The notes under the pieces were generated by a model. It did no database searches. It was not told the DNA's origin and was given only the letters and a program-made list of their open reading frames with translations. From contig CAVPWU010000002.1 in the NCBI GenBank assembly GCA_963709665.1, positions 1,702,124-1,766,123 on the forward strand: 64,000 nt of DNA, in the 5' to 3' direction. The number at the start of each line of letters is the position of its first letter. Within the stretch, counting starts at the first letter, position 1. Made by a program: the position numbers and the translations under genes. The stretch is from DASZIT01 sp963709665 (GTDB lineage: Bacteria; Actinomycetota; Acidimicrobiia; Acidimicrobiales; RAAP-2). This document shows, in pieces, positions 36,582-45,643 of the stretch.

Positions 36582-37187
36582 ATGAGCTACCCGACCGTCG
36601 TCGCCCAGAGCTTCAACATCGACAACAACTGGAAGCAGCTGCTCATCGCGGCCGCCGTGCTGCTCTTCGTCCTCCTGATCGTCCAGCGCGCCGTCAAGGC
36701 CCGCAGCCAGAAGGTGCGCCGGGCGGCGGCCAGCGCCTACTACGACCCCGACGTCGCCAACTACGGCTCGGGCCCGAAGGGCTTCGCCGGAGCGGCTTCG
36801 GCCCGGATGGCCGACGGGACCTCGCTGGCCCCCACCTTCGCGGCCTCCAACCCCACCCGGGGCGGCAGTGCCGGTGGGACCCCCTCACCGCCGGTGGGCC
36901 CGGCGATGGCGGACGCCGCCCCGGCGACGGCGGCACCGGGCTCCTACGGACCGCCCCCCACCGGTCCGATGTTCGCCAACCAGGCCCCTCCGCCCGGGCC
37001 GACGGGCGCGCCGGTCGCCACCATCCCGCCCCCGGCACCGACGCCGCCCGGCTACCAGGTGCCGGCCGGGCCGGCCCCGGCCGCCGCGGTCCCCGAGGGG
37101 TGGCTCCCCGACCCCTACGGAGCGCCCGACACCGTGCGCTACTGGAACGGGTCGGCCTGGACCGAGCACACCGCCCAGCGCTCCTGA
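36582..37187 (+). CDS. membrane-anchored DUF2510 protein
   Basis: 201 aa. Seen: a single N-terminal transmembrane helix (LLIAAAVLLFVLLIVQRAV, ~residues 20-38), a basic juxtamembrane stretch (KARSQKVRRAA), a long Pro/Ala/Gly-rich linker, and a terminal DUF2510 motif WLPDPYGAPDTVRYWNG at residues ~176-192. It shares that module with the gene just upstream. A TACGAT element (36566-36571) lies 10 bases before the ATG and could be its own promoter. Function unknown. Confidence 0.8.
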   Translation: MSYPTVVAQSFNIDNNWKQLLIAAAVLLFVLLIVQRAVKARSQKVRRAAASAYYDPDVANYGSGPKGFAGAASARMADGTSLAPTFAASNPTRGGSAGGTPSPPVGPAMADAAPATAAPGSYGPPPTGPMFANQAPPPGPTGAPVATIPPPAPTPPGYQVPAGPAPAAAVPEGWLPDPYGAPDTVRYWNGSAWTEHTAQRS

Positions 37188-37190
37188 GGC

Positions 37191-37219
37191 ACCGGTCCGG
37201 CGACCCCCACCGGACCGGT
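37191..37219. terminator. perfect 10-bp hairpin between convergent genes
   Basis: ACCGGTCCGG, 9-base loop, CCGGACCGGT. No T-run; it separates the DUF2510 gene from the SDR gene. Confidence 0.6.
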
Positions 37220-37251
37220 CGGAGCCGGCGGGGCCCGGCGGGGCCCGGCGG

Positions 37252-37978
37252 TCAGAGGGCCAATGTGGCGCCGCCGTCGACCACCACCGCCGCCCCGTTG
37301 ACGAAGGCGGCGGGTTGGGAGCAGAGGAACGCCACCACCTTGCCGAAGTCGTCGGGATCCCCCATGACCCCGGCCCCACCCAGCTGACGCATCCGATCGG
37401 TGGCGTGGGGCCCGGGGCAGGCCAGGTTCAGGGTGATGCCGCCGCCCTCGGCCGCCAGATCCTGGGCGGCCGTCTTGGCCCACGCCCACAGCGCGGTGCG
37501 GGCGGTGTTGGAGAGGGCCAGGCCGGGCACCGGCTGCACCACCGAGTAGGAGGTGATGCAGCACAGCCGCCCCCATCCACCGGCCCGCAGGACGGGGACG
37601 GCCGCCCCCACCAGCCGGATCGACGACAGCAGGTTGGCGCCCAGGGCCGTCCGGAGCTGTTCCTCGGTGACCTCCAGCGCCCGGCCGGGCGGTGGACCCC
37701 CGGCGTTGGCCACCACGATGTCCAGGCCACCGAAGCGATCGACGGCGGTCTCCACCAGCTGGGCCGGGACCTCGGGGTCCTCCATGTCGGCGACCACCGT
37801 GACCACCTCGGCTCCGGACGCCCGTAGCCCGTCGGCGGCGGTGGCCAGCCCCTCCTCGCCCCGGGCGGAGAGCACCAGGCGGGCCCCGTCGGCGGCCAGC
37901 GCCCGGGCGGTGGCCAGCCCCAGGCCCGCGCGACCCGGCCGTCACGATGGCCGTCCTCCCGTCGATTCCCAGGTCCAC
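37252..37978 (-). CDS. SDR oxidoreductase with a one-base frameshift
   Basis: Short-chain dehydrogenase/reductase. The body in one frame has VVADMEDPEVPAQLVETAVD, VANAGGPPPG, SNTARTALWAWAKTAAQDLA and a C-terminal GAAVVVDGGAT. The Rossmann start VDLGIDGRTAIVTAGSRG lies in another frame from GTG 37978. The length is 727 bases, one more than a multiple of three, and removing one C of CCC at 37925-37927 restores a 241-aa protein reading GSRGLGLATARALA. The active-site tyrosine is atypical: SNTARTALWAWAK replaces the common YxxxK, so activity is uncertain. Last gene of the E3-E2-lipBA operon. Confidence 0.75.
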
Positions 37979-37985
37979 GGTTCCC

Positions 37986-39134
37986 CTAGGCCTCGACCAC
38001 GGCCAGGCCGTGGTCGGCGCGGTTGAGCGGCACCGGGCCGCCGTCCTCGCCGATGATGACGATGTCCTCCAGGCGCATGCCGAACCGGCCGGGGAGGTAG
38101 ATGCCCGGCTCCACCGAGAAGGCGTGGCCCGGCTGGAGGAGCTCGGCATTGCCGGTCACCAGGTAGGGGTCCTCGTGTTCCTCGATGCCGATGCCGTGAC
38201 CGGTCCGGTGGACGAACCGGTCACCGTACCCGGCGTCACCGATGATGCCCCGGGCCACGGCGTCGACCTCCTCGGCCGGGACCCCGGCCCCGGCGGCCCG
38301 GACCGCCGCCGCCTGGGCCGTGCGCAGCACCTCGTAGCACTCGGCCACCTCCGCCGACGGCGGACCGGTGACCACCGTCCGGGTGATGTCCGAGCAGTAG
38401 CCGACCCCGCCGTCCAGCGACAGGGTGCCACCGAAGTCGCACACCACCGTCTCGCCGGCGCCGATCATCCGGGACCCGGGCTCGTGGTGGGGGCTGGCGG
38501 CGTTGGGCCCGCTGCCCACGATGGCGAAGTTGACGTGGCGGTGCCCCTCGGCGACCAGCCGGGCGCCGATCTCCACCGACACGTCGGCCTCGGTCCGGCC
38601 GAGGAGCCTGATGTGGCCGGCCTGGAGGGCGTCGGCCACCCGGTCGGCGGCGGCCCCGGCCGCCCGCAGGGCGTCGAGCTCGGCGGCGTCCTTGACCGCC
38701 CGCACCGGCGACGTCACCGAGGAGGCCGTCACCCACCGGGCGCCGGGGAGGCGGGACTGCAGGGCCAGGAGCGAGGTCGCCCACGCCCGGTCAGAGACCG
38801 CCAGCGTCAGCCCCTCCCCCCGCGGGGCCAGTCGGTCCACCACCAGGGTCACCGGATCCTGGGCGTCCGACCACGGGAGCACCTCGAACACGCCGGGAGC
38901 CGGGGTCACCCGGGGAGCCTCGAGCCCGGGCACCACCAGGACCGGGTCGCCCCGGAGGGGGAGGATCAGCAGCGTCAGGCGCTCGAGCGGCATGGCCTGG
39001 TAGCCGGTCAGCCAGGGGAGGTCCGCCCCGTGGGAGAGGAGGAGGGCGTCCACCCCCAGCAACGCCATCCGCTCCCGCACCCGGGCGATGCGGCCGATGC
39101 GGGCCGCGGCGGCCGTCCCCGTCGGCGGGGTCAC
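37986..39134 (-). CDS. Xaa-Pro aminopeptidase/dipeptidase (M24)
   Basis: Metallopeptidase of the aminopeptidase P/prolidase family. 382 aa. Domains: creatinase N-terminal (residues ~10-140), then the pita-bread M24 domain with metal ligands in VCDFGGTLSLDGG, CSDITRTVV, HRTGHGIGIEEHEDPY, SVEPGIYLPG and MRLEDIVII. GTG start overlaps the LipB-LipA stop by 4 bases. It is unrelated to lipoylation; the coupling seems to be operon packing. Confidence 0.93.
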   Translation of the reverse strand: MTPPTGTAAAARIGRIARVRERMALLGVDALLLSHGADLPWLTGYQAMPLERLTLLILPLRGDPVLVVPGLEAPRVTPAPGVFEVLPWSDAQDPVTLVVDRLAPRGEGLTLAVSDRAWATSLLALQSRLPGARWVTASSVTSPVRAVKDAAELDALRAAGAAADRVADALQAGHIRLLGRTEADVSVEIGARLVAEGHRHVNFAIVGSGPNAASPHHEPGSRMIGAGETVVCDFGGTLSLDGGVGYCSDITRTVVTGPPSAEVAECYEVLRTAQAAAVRAAGAGVPAEEVDAVARGIIGDAGYGDRFVHRTGHGIGIEEHEDPYLVTGNAELLQPGHAFSVEPGIYLPGRFGMRLEDIVIIGEDGGPVPLNRADHGLAVVEA

Positions 39135-40852
39135 CGGGCCGCCAGGGCCACCGGCACCCGGACCCCGGCCGGTCGGGCGCCGGGGGTCGAGGACGCCGCC
39201 TCCCGGGCGTGGTAGCTCGAACGGGTCAGGGGGGAGGCCTGGACGTGGGCGAAGCCCATGGCCGAGCCGGCCCGGGCGAGGGCGTCGAACTCCGCCGGGG
39301 TCCACCACCGGGCGACCGGCAGGTGGCGGGCGCTGGGCCGGAGGTACTGCCCGATGGTGACGATGTCCACCCCCACCGCCCGGAGGTCGGCCAGGGTGGC
39401 CAGCACCTCGTCCTCGCGCTCGCCCATGCCCAGGATGACCCCCGACTTGGTGGTGAGCCCGGCCGTCGAGGCGCGGGCCAGCACGGCGAGGCTCCGGGCG
39501 TAGGCGGCGGACGGCCGGACGGCCCGCTGGAGACGGGCCACCGTCTCGATGTTGTGGTTCAGCACGTCCGGCCGGGCCTCGAAGATGGTGTCGAGGGAGC
39601 CCTCGTCCCCCTTGCAGTCGGAGATCAGCACCTCGACGGCGCAGGACGGGGCCCGACGACGGACAGCGGCGATGGTCGCCGCGAACGCCCCGGCTCCCCC
39701 GTCGTCGAGATCGTCCCGGGCCACGCAGGTGATGACGGCGTGGGCCAGACCCATGCGCGCCACCGCCTCGGCCACCCGCTCCGGCTCCCCGGCGTCGAGG
39801 GGCAGCGGGTGCCGGGTGTCCACTTGGCAGAAGGCGCACGCCCGGGTGCACCGCGAGCCGTTGATCATGAAGGTGGCGGTCCCGTCGGTCCAGCACTCGT
39901 AGATGTTGGGGCAGCCGGCCTCCTCGCACACCGTCACCAGGTCGAGGTCCCGGAGCTGGTGACGGAGCCCGAGGTAGTCGTCGCCCATCCGGGCCGGCAC
40001 CCGCAGCCAGGCGGGCTTCCGCTCGGTGAGGGCCAGGCCGCCGGCCGGGTCCACGCCGGACCGGCGCAGCCGACGGTCGAGGGAGCGCTCGGCGGTGGCC
40101 GGTCGCCCGAAGGCCACCGGGACGGCCGGGACGGCCGGACCCTCCGGGGGGGAGGGGAGGGCGGTGGCCCCGTCGGTGACCCGGACCACGTCGGTCAGCG
40201 GACCCCAGGTCGCCTCGGCGGCGGCCAGGACGGCGTCGACCGCCTCCGCCATGGTGACCCGCACCCCCTCGGCCTCCAGCGAGGTCACCTCCTTGTCGGC
40301 GATGCCGCACGGCACGATGTGCCCGAACATGGACAGGTCGGGATGGACGTTGAGGGCGAAGCCGTGGGTGGTCCGTCCCCGGCTGGTGCGCACGCCGATG
40401 GCGCAGATCTTCCGGGGACCCGGCGACGTCCCGTCGTCGGGGACCGGCCGGCTGCCGGCCAGCCCCACCCACACCCCGGGGAAGCCGTCGAGTCGTCCGA
40501 CGTCATCGGGGGACAGCCCCAGACCCACCAGGGCGTCGATCACCACCTGCTCCACCCGGTGGACGTGGCCGGCGCCCCGGTGGGGGCCGGCGCCCACCGA
40601 CACCACCGGATAGCCGACCAGCTGGCCGGGACCGTGGAAGGTCACGTCGCCACCCCGGTCCACCCGGACCGTCTCCGCCCCGACGGCGGCCGGGTCGGCC
40701 AGGATGTGGGCGGGGTCGGCGTGGGCCCCCAGCGTGTAGACGGCGGGATGTTCGAGCAGGAGCAGGTAGTCGTCGGGGGAGCGCCGGCTGATGGCCCGTT
40801 GCAGCGCCCATGCCTCGCGGTAGGGGACGCGCCCGAGCCAACGGGCCCTCAC
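39131..40852 (-). CDS. LipB-LipA fusion: octanoyltransferase + lipoyl synthase
   Basis: One 573-aa chain holding both steps of lipoate assembly. Residues ~1-222: LipB, which moves octanoyl from ACP to the E2 lysine; RGGDVTFHGPGQLVGYP at 66-82, catalytic Lys148 in RKICAIG and Cys182 in VPCGIADKEV. Residues ~223-275: Pro/Ala-rich linker. Residues ~276-573: LipA, which inserts two sulfurs; auxiliary cluster Cys309, 314 and 320 (CEEAGCPNIYEC), radical-SAM CTRACAFC (335, 339, 342) and the terminal cluster serine in RSSYHA. No stop or frameshift separates the halves. It is 31 bases downstream of the E2 gene, which encodes its substrate. Confidence 0.93.
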   Translation of the reverse strand: MRARWLGRVPYREAWALQRAISRRSPDDYLLLLEHPAVYTLGAHADPAHILADPAAVGAETVRVDRGGDVTFHGPGQLVGYPVVSVGAGPHRGAGHVHRVEQVVIDALVGLGLSPDDVGRLDGFPGVWVGLAGSRPVPDDGTSPGPRKICAIGVRTSRGRTTHGFALNVHPDLSMFGHIVPCGIADKEVTSLEAEGVRVTMAEAVDAVLAAAEATWGPLTDVVRVTDGATALPSPPEGPAVPAVPVAFGRPATAERSLDRRLRRSGVDPAGGLALTERKPAWLRVPARMGDDYLGLRHQLRDLDLVTVCEEAGCPNIYECWTDGTATFMINGSRCTRACAFCQVDTRHPLPLDAGEPERVAEAVARMGLAHAVITCVARDDLDDGGAGAFAATIAAVRRRAPSCAVEVLISDCKGDEGSLDTIFEARPDVLNHNIETVARLQRAVRPSAAYARSLAVLARASTAGLTTKSGVILGMGEREDEVLATLADLRAVGVDIVTIGQYLRPSARHLPVARWWTPAEFDALARAGSAMGFAHVQASPLTRSSYHAREAASSTPGARPAGVRVPVALAAR

Positions 40853-40883
40853 CGGAGGGCCTCGGCTCCGCCCGGGGCTCCGG

Positions 40884-42209
40884 TCAAAGCTCTCCGGCCC
40901 AGTCGCGGTCGTTGAGGATCTCCGAGACCCGGGCCAGGAACCGGGCCACGTAGGCGCCGTCCACCGCCCGGTGGTCGAAGCTCATGGCCGCCAGCCCCAC
41001 CGAGTGGATGGCGATGGACTCCGACCCGTCGGGCAGGGCGACCACCACCGGCTTGCGGGACACTCCGTCGGTGGAGAGGATCGCCACCTGGGGCTGGTTG
41101 ATGATGGCCCCGGTGAGCAGGGTCCCGAACGGGCCGGCGTTGGTGATGGAGAAGGTGCCACCGCTGATGTCGTCCGCCCCCAGTCGCTTGGTCCGGGCCC
41201 GGTCGGCGAGGTCGCGGATCCGTCGGGCCATGCCCCGGAGGGTCAGCTCCTCGGCGTGGTGGACGACCGGCACGATCAGGCCCTCGTTGTCGAGGTCGAC
41301 GGCGATGCCCAGGTTCACGTCGTGGTGGACGATGAGGGAGTCCTCCCCTACCGAGGCATTGAGGTGGGGGAACTCGCGGAGCGCCTCAACGGTGGCCCGC
41401 GAGGCGAAGGGCAGGTAGGTGAGGCTAAACCCCTCGTCGGCCTTGAACCGGGCGCCGTGGGCCCGCCGGACCTGCTCCACCCGCTCGTAGTCGATCTCCT
41501 TGACCATCAGGGTGTGGGCGGAGGTGGCCTTGGACCGGACCATGTGCTCGGCGGTCCGGCGGCGGATGTTGGTGAACGGGATCACCTCGTCACGGGCGGC
41601 ACCGTCCCGGGGCCGGGACACGGCCGGGGGGGCGGCGGCCGGGGCGGCCGGGGCGGCCGGTACCGGGACCGGTGGGGCGACGGTCGGAGCGGATCCGTTG
41701 GCGATCACCGACTCCACGTCGTCCCGGGTGATGCGTCCGCCGAGGCCGGTCCCGGTGATGGTGGACGGGTCGAGGCCGTGCTCGTTCAGGAGCTTGCGGA
41801 CCACCGGGGACAGCACCAGGTCACCGGCGGGCCCGGTGGTGCTCGGCACCGGGGCGGGGGCGGCGGCCGGGGCGGGGTCGGCCGGCGGCGCCGCCGCCGG
41901 TGGGGTCGGCGGGACGGGGGGCGCCTCGGGGGCCGGAGCCTCGTCGGCGGGGGCCGCCGAGCCGTTGGCCGACGCCCCGTCCCCGATGACGGCCAGACGG
42001 GCCCCCACGTCGACGGTGTCGCCCTCCTCCACCAGGATTTCGGTGAGGACGCCCTCGGCCGGGGACGGGACCTCCGAGTCCACCTTGTCGGTGGAGACCT
42101 CGAAGAGCGGCTCGTCCCGGGCGATCGGGTCGCCGACCGACTTCAGCCACTTGGTGATGGTCCCCTCGGTCACCGTCTCGCCGAGCTGCGGCATGGTCAC
42201 ATCAGGCAA
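40884..42209 (-). CDS. 2-oxoacid dehydrogenase dihydrolipoyl acyltransferase (E2)
   Basis: Core acyltransferase of pyruvate and/or 2-oxoglutarate dehydrogenase. 441 aa. Domains: one lipoyl domain with Lys42 in STDKVDSEVPSP, Ala/Pro linkers, peripheral subunit-binding domain (SPVVRKLLNEHGLDPSTITG, ~residues 132-151), and the catalytic domain ending in HRAVDGAYVARFL with His413 and Asp417. Start ATG overlaps the E3 stop by 8 bases. AceE at 47473 is the likely E1, though a 2-oxoglutarate role cannot be excluded. Confidence 0.94.
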   Translation of the reverse strand: MPDVTMPQLGETVTEGTITKWLKSVGDPIARDEPLFEVSTDKVDSEVPSPAEGVLTEILVEEGDTVDVGARLAVIGDGASANGSAAPADEAPAPEAPPVPPTPPAAAPPADPAPAAAPAPVPSTTGPAGDLVLSPVVRKLLNEHGLDPSTITGTGLGGRITRDDVESVIANGSAPTVAPPVPVPAAPAAPAAAPPAVSRPRDGAARDEVIPFTNIRRRTAEHMVRSKATSAHTLMVKEIDYERVEQVRRAHGARFKADEGFSLTYLPFASRATVEALREFPHLNASVGEDSLIVHHDVNLGIAVDLDNEGLIVPVVHHAEELTLRGMARRIRDLADRARTKRLGADDISGGTFSITNAGPFGTLLTGAIINQPQVAILSTDGVSRKPVVVALPDGSESIAIHSVGLAAMSFDHRAVDGAYVARFLARVSEILNDRDWAGEL

Positions 42210-43704
42210 CGTGAAGTCCCCTTCCGGTCAGGGCCAGCACCGTCTCCCCGAACGTCTCGGAGAGGGAGGGGTGCGGCTGGACGAACTGTGCCACCTCGTC
42301 GGGGGTGGCTTCCCAATTGACGGCCAGGTAGCCGGCGCCCAGCTGCTCGGTCACCCAGGGGCCGGCCATGTGGACGCCGAGGATCCGGCCGGTGGTCCCG
42401 TCCGGGCGGCGCTCGGCGATGACCTTCACCAGTCCCTCGGTGTCCCCGATGATGCGGGCCCGGCTGTTGCCGCCGAAGGGGTCCTTCTTCACCACCACGT
42501 CGAGCCCGGCGGCCCGGGCCGCCTCCTCGCTGAGGCCGGCGAACGCCACCTCCGGATGGCAGTAGATGGCCCACGGCACCCGGTCGTAGGCCACCGGCAG
42601 GGTGGGCTCCCCCAGGATGGACTTGATCACCACGATGGCCTCGGCGAAGCCCACGTGGGCCAGTTGGGGGGTGCCGGCCACCACGTCCCCCACCGCCCAC
42701 ACGCCGGGGGCCGCCGTGCGCATCCGCTCGTCGGCCACCACGAAGCCGCGCTCGTCGATCACCACGCCGGTGCCCTCGGCCAGCAGCCCGTCGGTCCGGG
42801 GGCGCCGGCCCACCGAGACCACCACGGCGTCCACCGCCAGCTTCTCCCCGTCCCCGTAGGACACCACGGTGCCCCGGCCGGACGGGTCCGGGGTGTGGCC
42901 CTGCAGCTGCGCCCCCACCTTGACGTCGATCTTGCGCTTGCGGAACGACCGGGCCACCACGGCCGCCACGTCGGCGTCGCACCCGGCCAGGATGGCCGGC
43001 AGGGCCTCGAACACGGTCACCGCCGACCCGAGGTCGGCGAACAGGGAGGCGAACTCGCAGCCGATGGCGCCGCCGCCGATCACCGCCACCGAGGCGGGGA
43101 GGGTCTCGAGGTCGAGGACCTCGTCCGAGGTCAGCACCACCGTCCCGTCGATATCGAAGCCGGGGATGGTCCGGGGCAGCGAGCCGGCTGCCAGCACGAT
43201 GTCGGTGCCGGTCACCGTGTGCTCGGTACCGTCGTTGCCGGCGATGTGGACCCGGTGGTCGGGGTGGAGGGTGCCGGTCCCGTTGAAGACGGTGATCCCG
43301 CGACCCTTCATCAGGCCGGACAGCCCCTTGAAGAGCTGGTCGACCACCTTCTGCTTGCGGGCCTGGCTGACGGCGAACTCCACGGCCGGCGGCCCGGCGT
43401 CGGCACCGGCGCCGATCCCGAACTCGGAGGCGCCGGCCACCGTGCGGTAGACGGCCGCCGTCTCGAGGAACTCCTTGGCCGGCACGCACCCCCGGTGGAG
43501 GCAGGTCCCCCCGACCTTGTCCAGCTCCACCACCGCCACCGACAGGCCGGCAGCGGCACCGTAGAGGGCGGCGGCGTACCCCCCGGGGCCGCCCCCGATG
43601 ACCACCACGTCGAAACGGTCGCCCCCGGCGCCGCCCGGCGATCCCGTGCCGGCCCCCGGTGCCGCCGTGTGCTCCGCTGCAGCCTCCGGTCCCGTGGGAA
43701 CCAC
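42202..43704 (-). CDS. lpdA: dihydrolipoamide dehydrogenase (E3)
   Basis: FAD disulfide oxidoreductase that reoxidises the E2 lipoyl arm with NAD. 500 aa with a ~30-residue disordered N-terminus. Seen: VVIGGGPGGYAAALYGA at 35-51, the redox pair GGTCLHRGCVPAK with Cys68 and Cys73, VIGGGAIGCEFASLFADLG (NAD site), and the C-terminal HPSLSETFGE with the catalytic His-Glu. First gene of the five-gene operon running to the SDR at 37252. Confidence 0.95.
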   Translation of the reverse strand: MVPTGPEAAAEHTAAPGAGTGSPGGAGGDRFDVVVIGGGPGGYAAALYGAAAGLSVAVVELDKVGGTCLHRGCVPAKEFLETAAVYRTVAGASEFGIGAGADAGPPAVEFAVSQARKQKVVDQLFKGLSGLMKGRGITVFNGTGTLHPDHRVHIAGNDGTEHTVTGTDIVLAAGSLPRTIPGFDIDGTVVLTSDEVLDLETLPASVAVIGGGAIGCEFASLFADLGSAVTVFEALPAILAGCDADVAAVVARSFRKRKIDVKVGAQLQGHTPDPSGRGTVVSYGDGEKLAVDAVVVSVGRRPRTDGLLAEGTGVVIDERGFVVADERMRTAAPGVWAVGDVVAGTPQLAHVGFAEAIVVIKSILGEPTLPVAYDRVPWAIYCHPEVAFAGLSEEAARAAGLDVVVKKDPFGGNSRARIIGDTEGLVKVIAERRPDGTTGRILGVHMAGPWVTEQLGAGYLAVNWEATPDEVAQFVQPHPSLSETFGETVLALTGRGLHVA

Positions 43705-43766
43705 CTCCGAACTCGTTCCGACCCATCCGACCCACGCAGCCTATCGGCCGGGGTGGCGGGTCCCTC

Positions 43767-44657
43767 TCAGGAGAGGACCCGCTTGCGGAAGTTCCGGAGG
43801 CCGACGGCGAGGAAGAGGGCGGCGAACCCGGTGACCACCGGGTAGATGACGTAGAGGTGCATGTGGGCCGCATCGGTGAGGGCGGCCCGCATCCCCTCGT
43901 TGACGTAGATCAGCGGGTTGATGAGCACGATGATCTGCAACCAGTGCCACCCGTGGATCTCCACCGGGGCCAGGCGGGTCCACTGGTAGTAGGTGCCCCC
44001 GAGGAAGGTCACCGGCAGGACCACGAAGCCGAACATCAGCCCGATGTTCCGGGGCTCGAAGGTGGTCCCGAGGAGCAGGCCCAGCGAGGACATCGCCACG
44101 CAGGCCAGCGGCACCATGGTGACGATGATCCACCAGTGGAGGTGGATCTGGGCCTCGACCCCCTGGGCGTGGACCACCGAGGCGATGGGCAGCACCAGGA
44201 TCGCCGAGATGGCCCCCTGCACGGAGCCGGACAGCACCTTGGCCATGGCCACCAGCCAGACCGGGCACGGCGCCTGCACCCGGTCCTCGATCTCGCGGGT
44301 GAAGCCGAACTCCTGGGCCATGGTCATGGCCACCGCCTGCACCCCCTGGAACAGGATGGAGATGCCCACCACCCCGGGGACCAGGACGGTGGCGAAGGCG
44401 CTCTCGGCCGCCGGCCCGCGCCCCCCGCCCACCCCCTGGCCGATCTTCGGGAACACGTAGAGGAAGACGAAGCACAGGAGGAACGGCTGGACCAGGGTCC
44501 GGATCACGAACTCCACGGTGTGCTTCTTCAGCACCACCAGGTCCCGGAGGATGAGGGCGCCCAGGGCCACCCGGGCCGCCGAGAAGGCCGACCGGGTCGG
44601 GTGGAGCTCGATGGGCGGCTCGGGCGCGGTGGCGGTGGTGGCGTCGGTGGTGGCCAT
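43767..44657 (-). CDS. ABC-2 type transporter permease
   Basis: Membrane half of an ABC exporter of the daunorubicin-resistance DrrB type. 296 aa. Seen: about six hydrophobic helices, including VIRTLVQPFLLCFVFLYVFP, VTMVPLACVAMSSLGLLLG and VVTGFAALFLAVGL, with a conserved FGFTREIEDRVQAP loop. Start ATG shares a TGATG overlap with the ATPase stop, so the two are stoichiometrically paired. The exported substrate (drug or lipid) is unknown. Confidence 0.9.
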   Translation of the reverse strand: MATTDATTATAPEPPIELHPTRSAFSAARVALGALILRDLVVLKKHTVEFVIRTLVQPFLLCFVFLYVFPKIGQGVGGGRGPAAESAFATVLVPGVVGISILFQGVQAVAMTMAQEFGFTREIEDRVQAPCPVWLVAMAKVLSGSVQGAISAILVLPIASVVHAQGVEAQIHLHWWIIVTMVPLACVAMSSLGLLLGTTFEPRNIGLMFGFVVLPVTFLGGTYYQWTRLAPVEIHGWHWLQIIVLINPLIYVNEGMRAALTDAAHMHLYVIYPVVTGFAALFLAVGLRNFRKRVLS

Positions 44658-45643
44658 CAGTCCCGGAGCTCCTTCCCGGTCAGGTTGATGAAGGCGGTCT
44701 CGAGGGTGGGCTCGGTCACCGACAGGTCGACCACCGGGAAGCCGCCGGCCTCGGCCACCGCCACCACCTGGGGGAGGATCCGGTCGGGCCCGGTGACGTG
44801 GAGCTCCACGCCGCCCTCGATGGGTCGGGTGTGGGTGACGCCGGGGATCCGCTCAGCCAGGAGCGCCCCCAGCGCCCCGGGGTCGCCGGAGGCGGTGACG
44901 GTCACGATGGTGTCGGCGTCGACCGACTGCTTCAGCTCGGCCGGCGTCCCCAGGGCCAGGATCCTGCCGTGGTCCATGATGGCCAGACGGTCGCAGAGCT
45001 GGTCGGCCTCCTCCATGTAGTGGGTGGTGAGGAGGATGGTCTGTCCCTCGCCGTTCAGCTCCCGCAGCGTCCCCCACAGAGCCAGCCGGCTCTGGGGGTC
45101 GAGGCCGGCGGTGGGCTCGTCCAGGAACAGCACGGCCGGACGGTGGAAGATGGCCCGGGCCACCATCAGGCGCTGGGCCATCCCCCCCGACAGGGCGTAG
45201 ACCGAGGCGGTGGCCCACTTGTCGAGCGAGAACTGCTCCAATAGCCGGTCGGACCTCCGCCGGGACTCGGCGGCCGCGATCCCGAACAGCCGGCCGTGGA
45301 AGTACAGGTTCTCCCACACCGTCAGCTGCCGGTCGAGGGTGTTCTGCTGACTGACGATCCCCAGGATCTGCTTGGCCAGCGCCGGGTGCCGGACCACGTC
45401 GATGCCCCCCACCCACGCCTGCCCGCCGGTCGGGATGACCCGGGTGGTCAGCATCCCCGCCGTGGTGGTCTTGCCCGCCCCGTTGGGGCCCAGCAGCCCG
45501 AAGATCTCCCCGGACCCGACCTCGAGGTCGAGCTCGTCGACCGCCCGGAAGTCGGTGCCCTCGTAGACCTTGGTGAGGCCCCGGGTCCGGATGATGCCCT
45601 CGGCGGTCGCGGGAGGCGTGGCCGTCCCGGCGGTGGCCGTCAC
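44657..45643 (-). CDS. ABC transporter ATP-binding protein (DrrA-like)
   Basis: ATPase half of the exporter. 328 aa. Seen: RGLTKVYEGTDFRAVDELDL, Walker A GPNGAGKTT near residues 52-60, a signature ALSGGMAQRLMVAR, Walker B VLFLDEPTAGLDP and the switch histidine in LLTTHYMEEA. The C-terminal ~100 residues are the DrrA-type extension (VTVTASGDPGALGALL). GTG start overlaps the DUF2203 stop by 4 bases and the gene is coupled to the permease downstream. Confidence 0.93.
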   Translation of the reverse strand: MTATAGTATPPATAEGIIRTRGLTKVYEGTDFRAVDELDLEVGSGEIFGLLGPNGAGKTTTAGMLTTRVIPTGGQAWVGGIDVVRHPALAKQILGIVSQQNTLDRQLTVWENLYFHGRLFGIAAAESRRRSDRLLEQFSLDKWATASVYALSGGMAQRLMVARAIFHRPAVLFLDEPTAGLDPQSRLALWGTLRELNGEGQTILLTTHYMEEADQLCDRLAIMDHGRILALGTPAELKQSVDADTIVTVTASGDPGALGALLAERIPGVTHTRPIEGGVELHVTGPDRILPQVVAVAEAGGFPVVDLSVTEPTLETAFINLTGKELRD

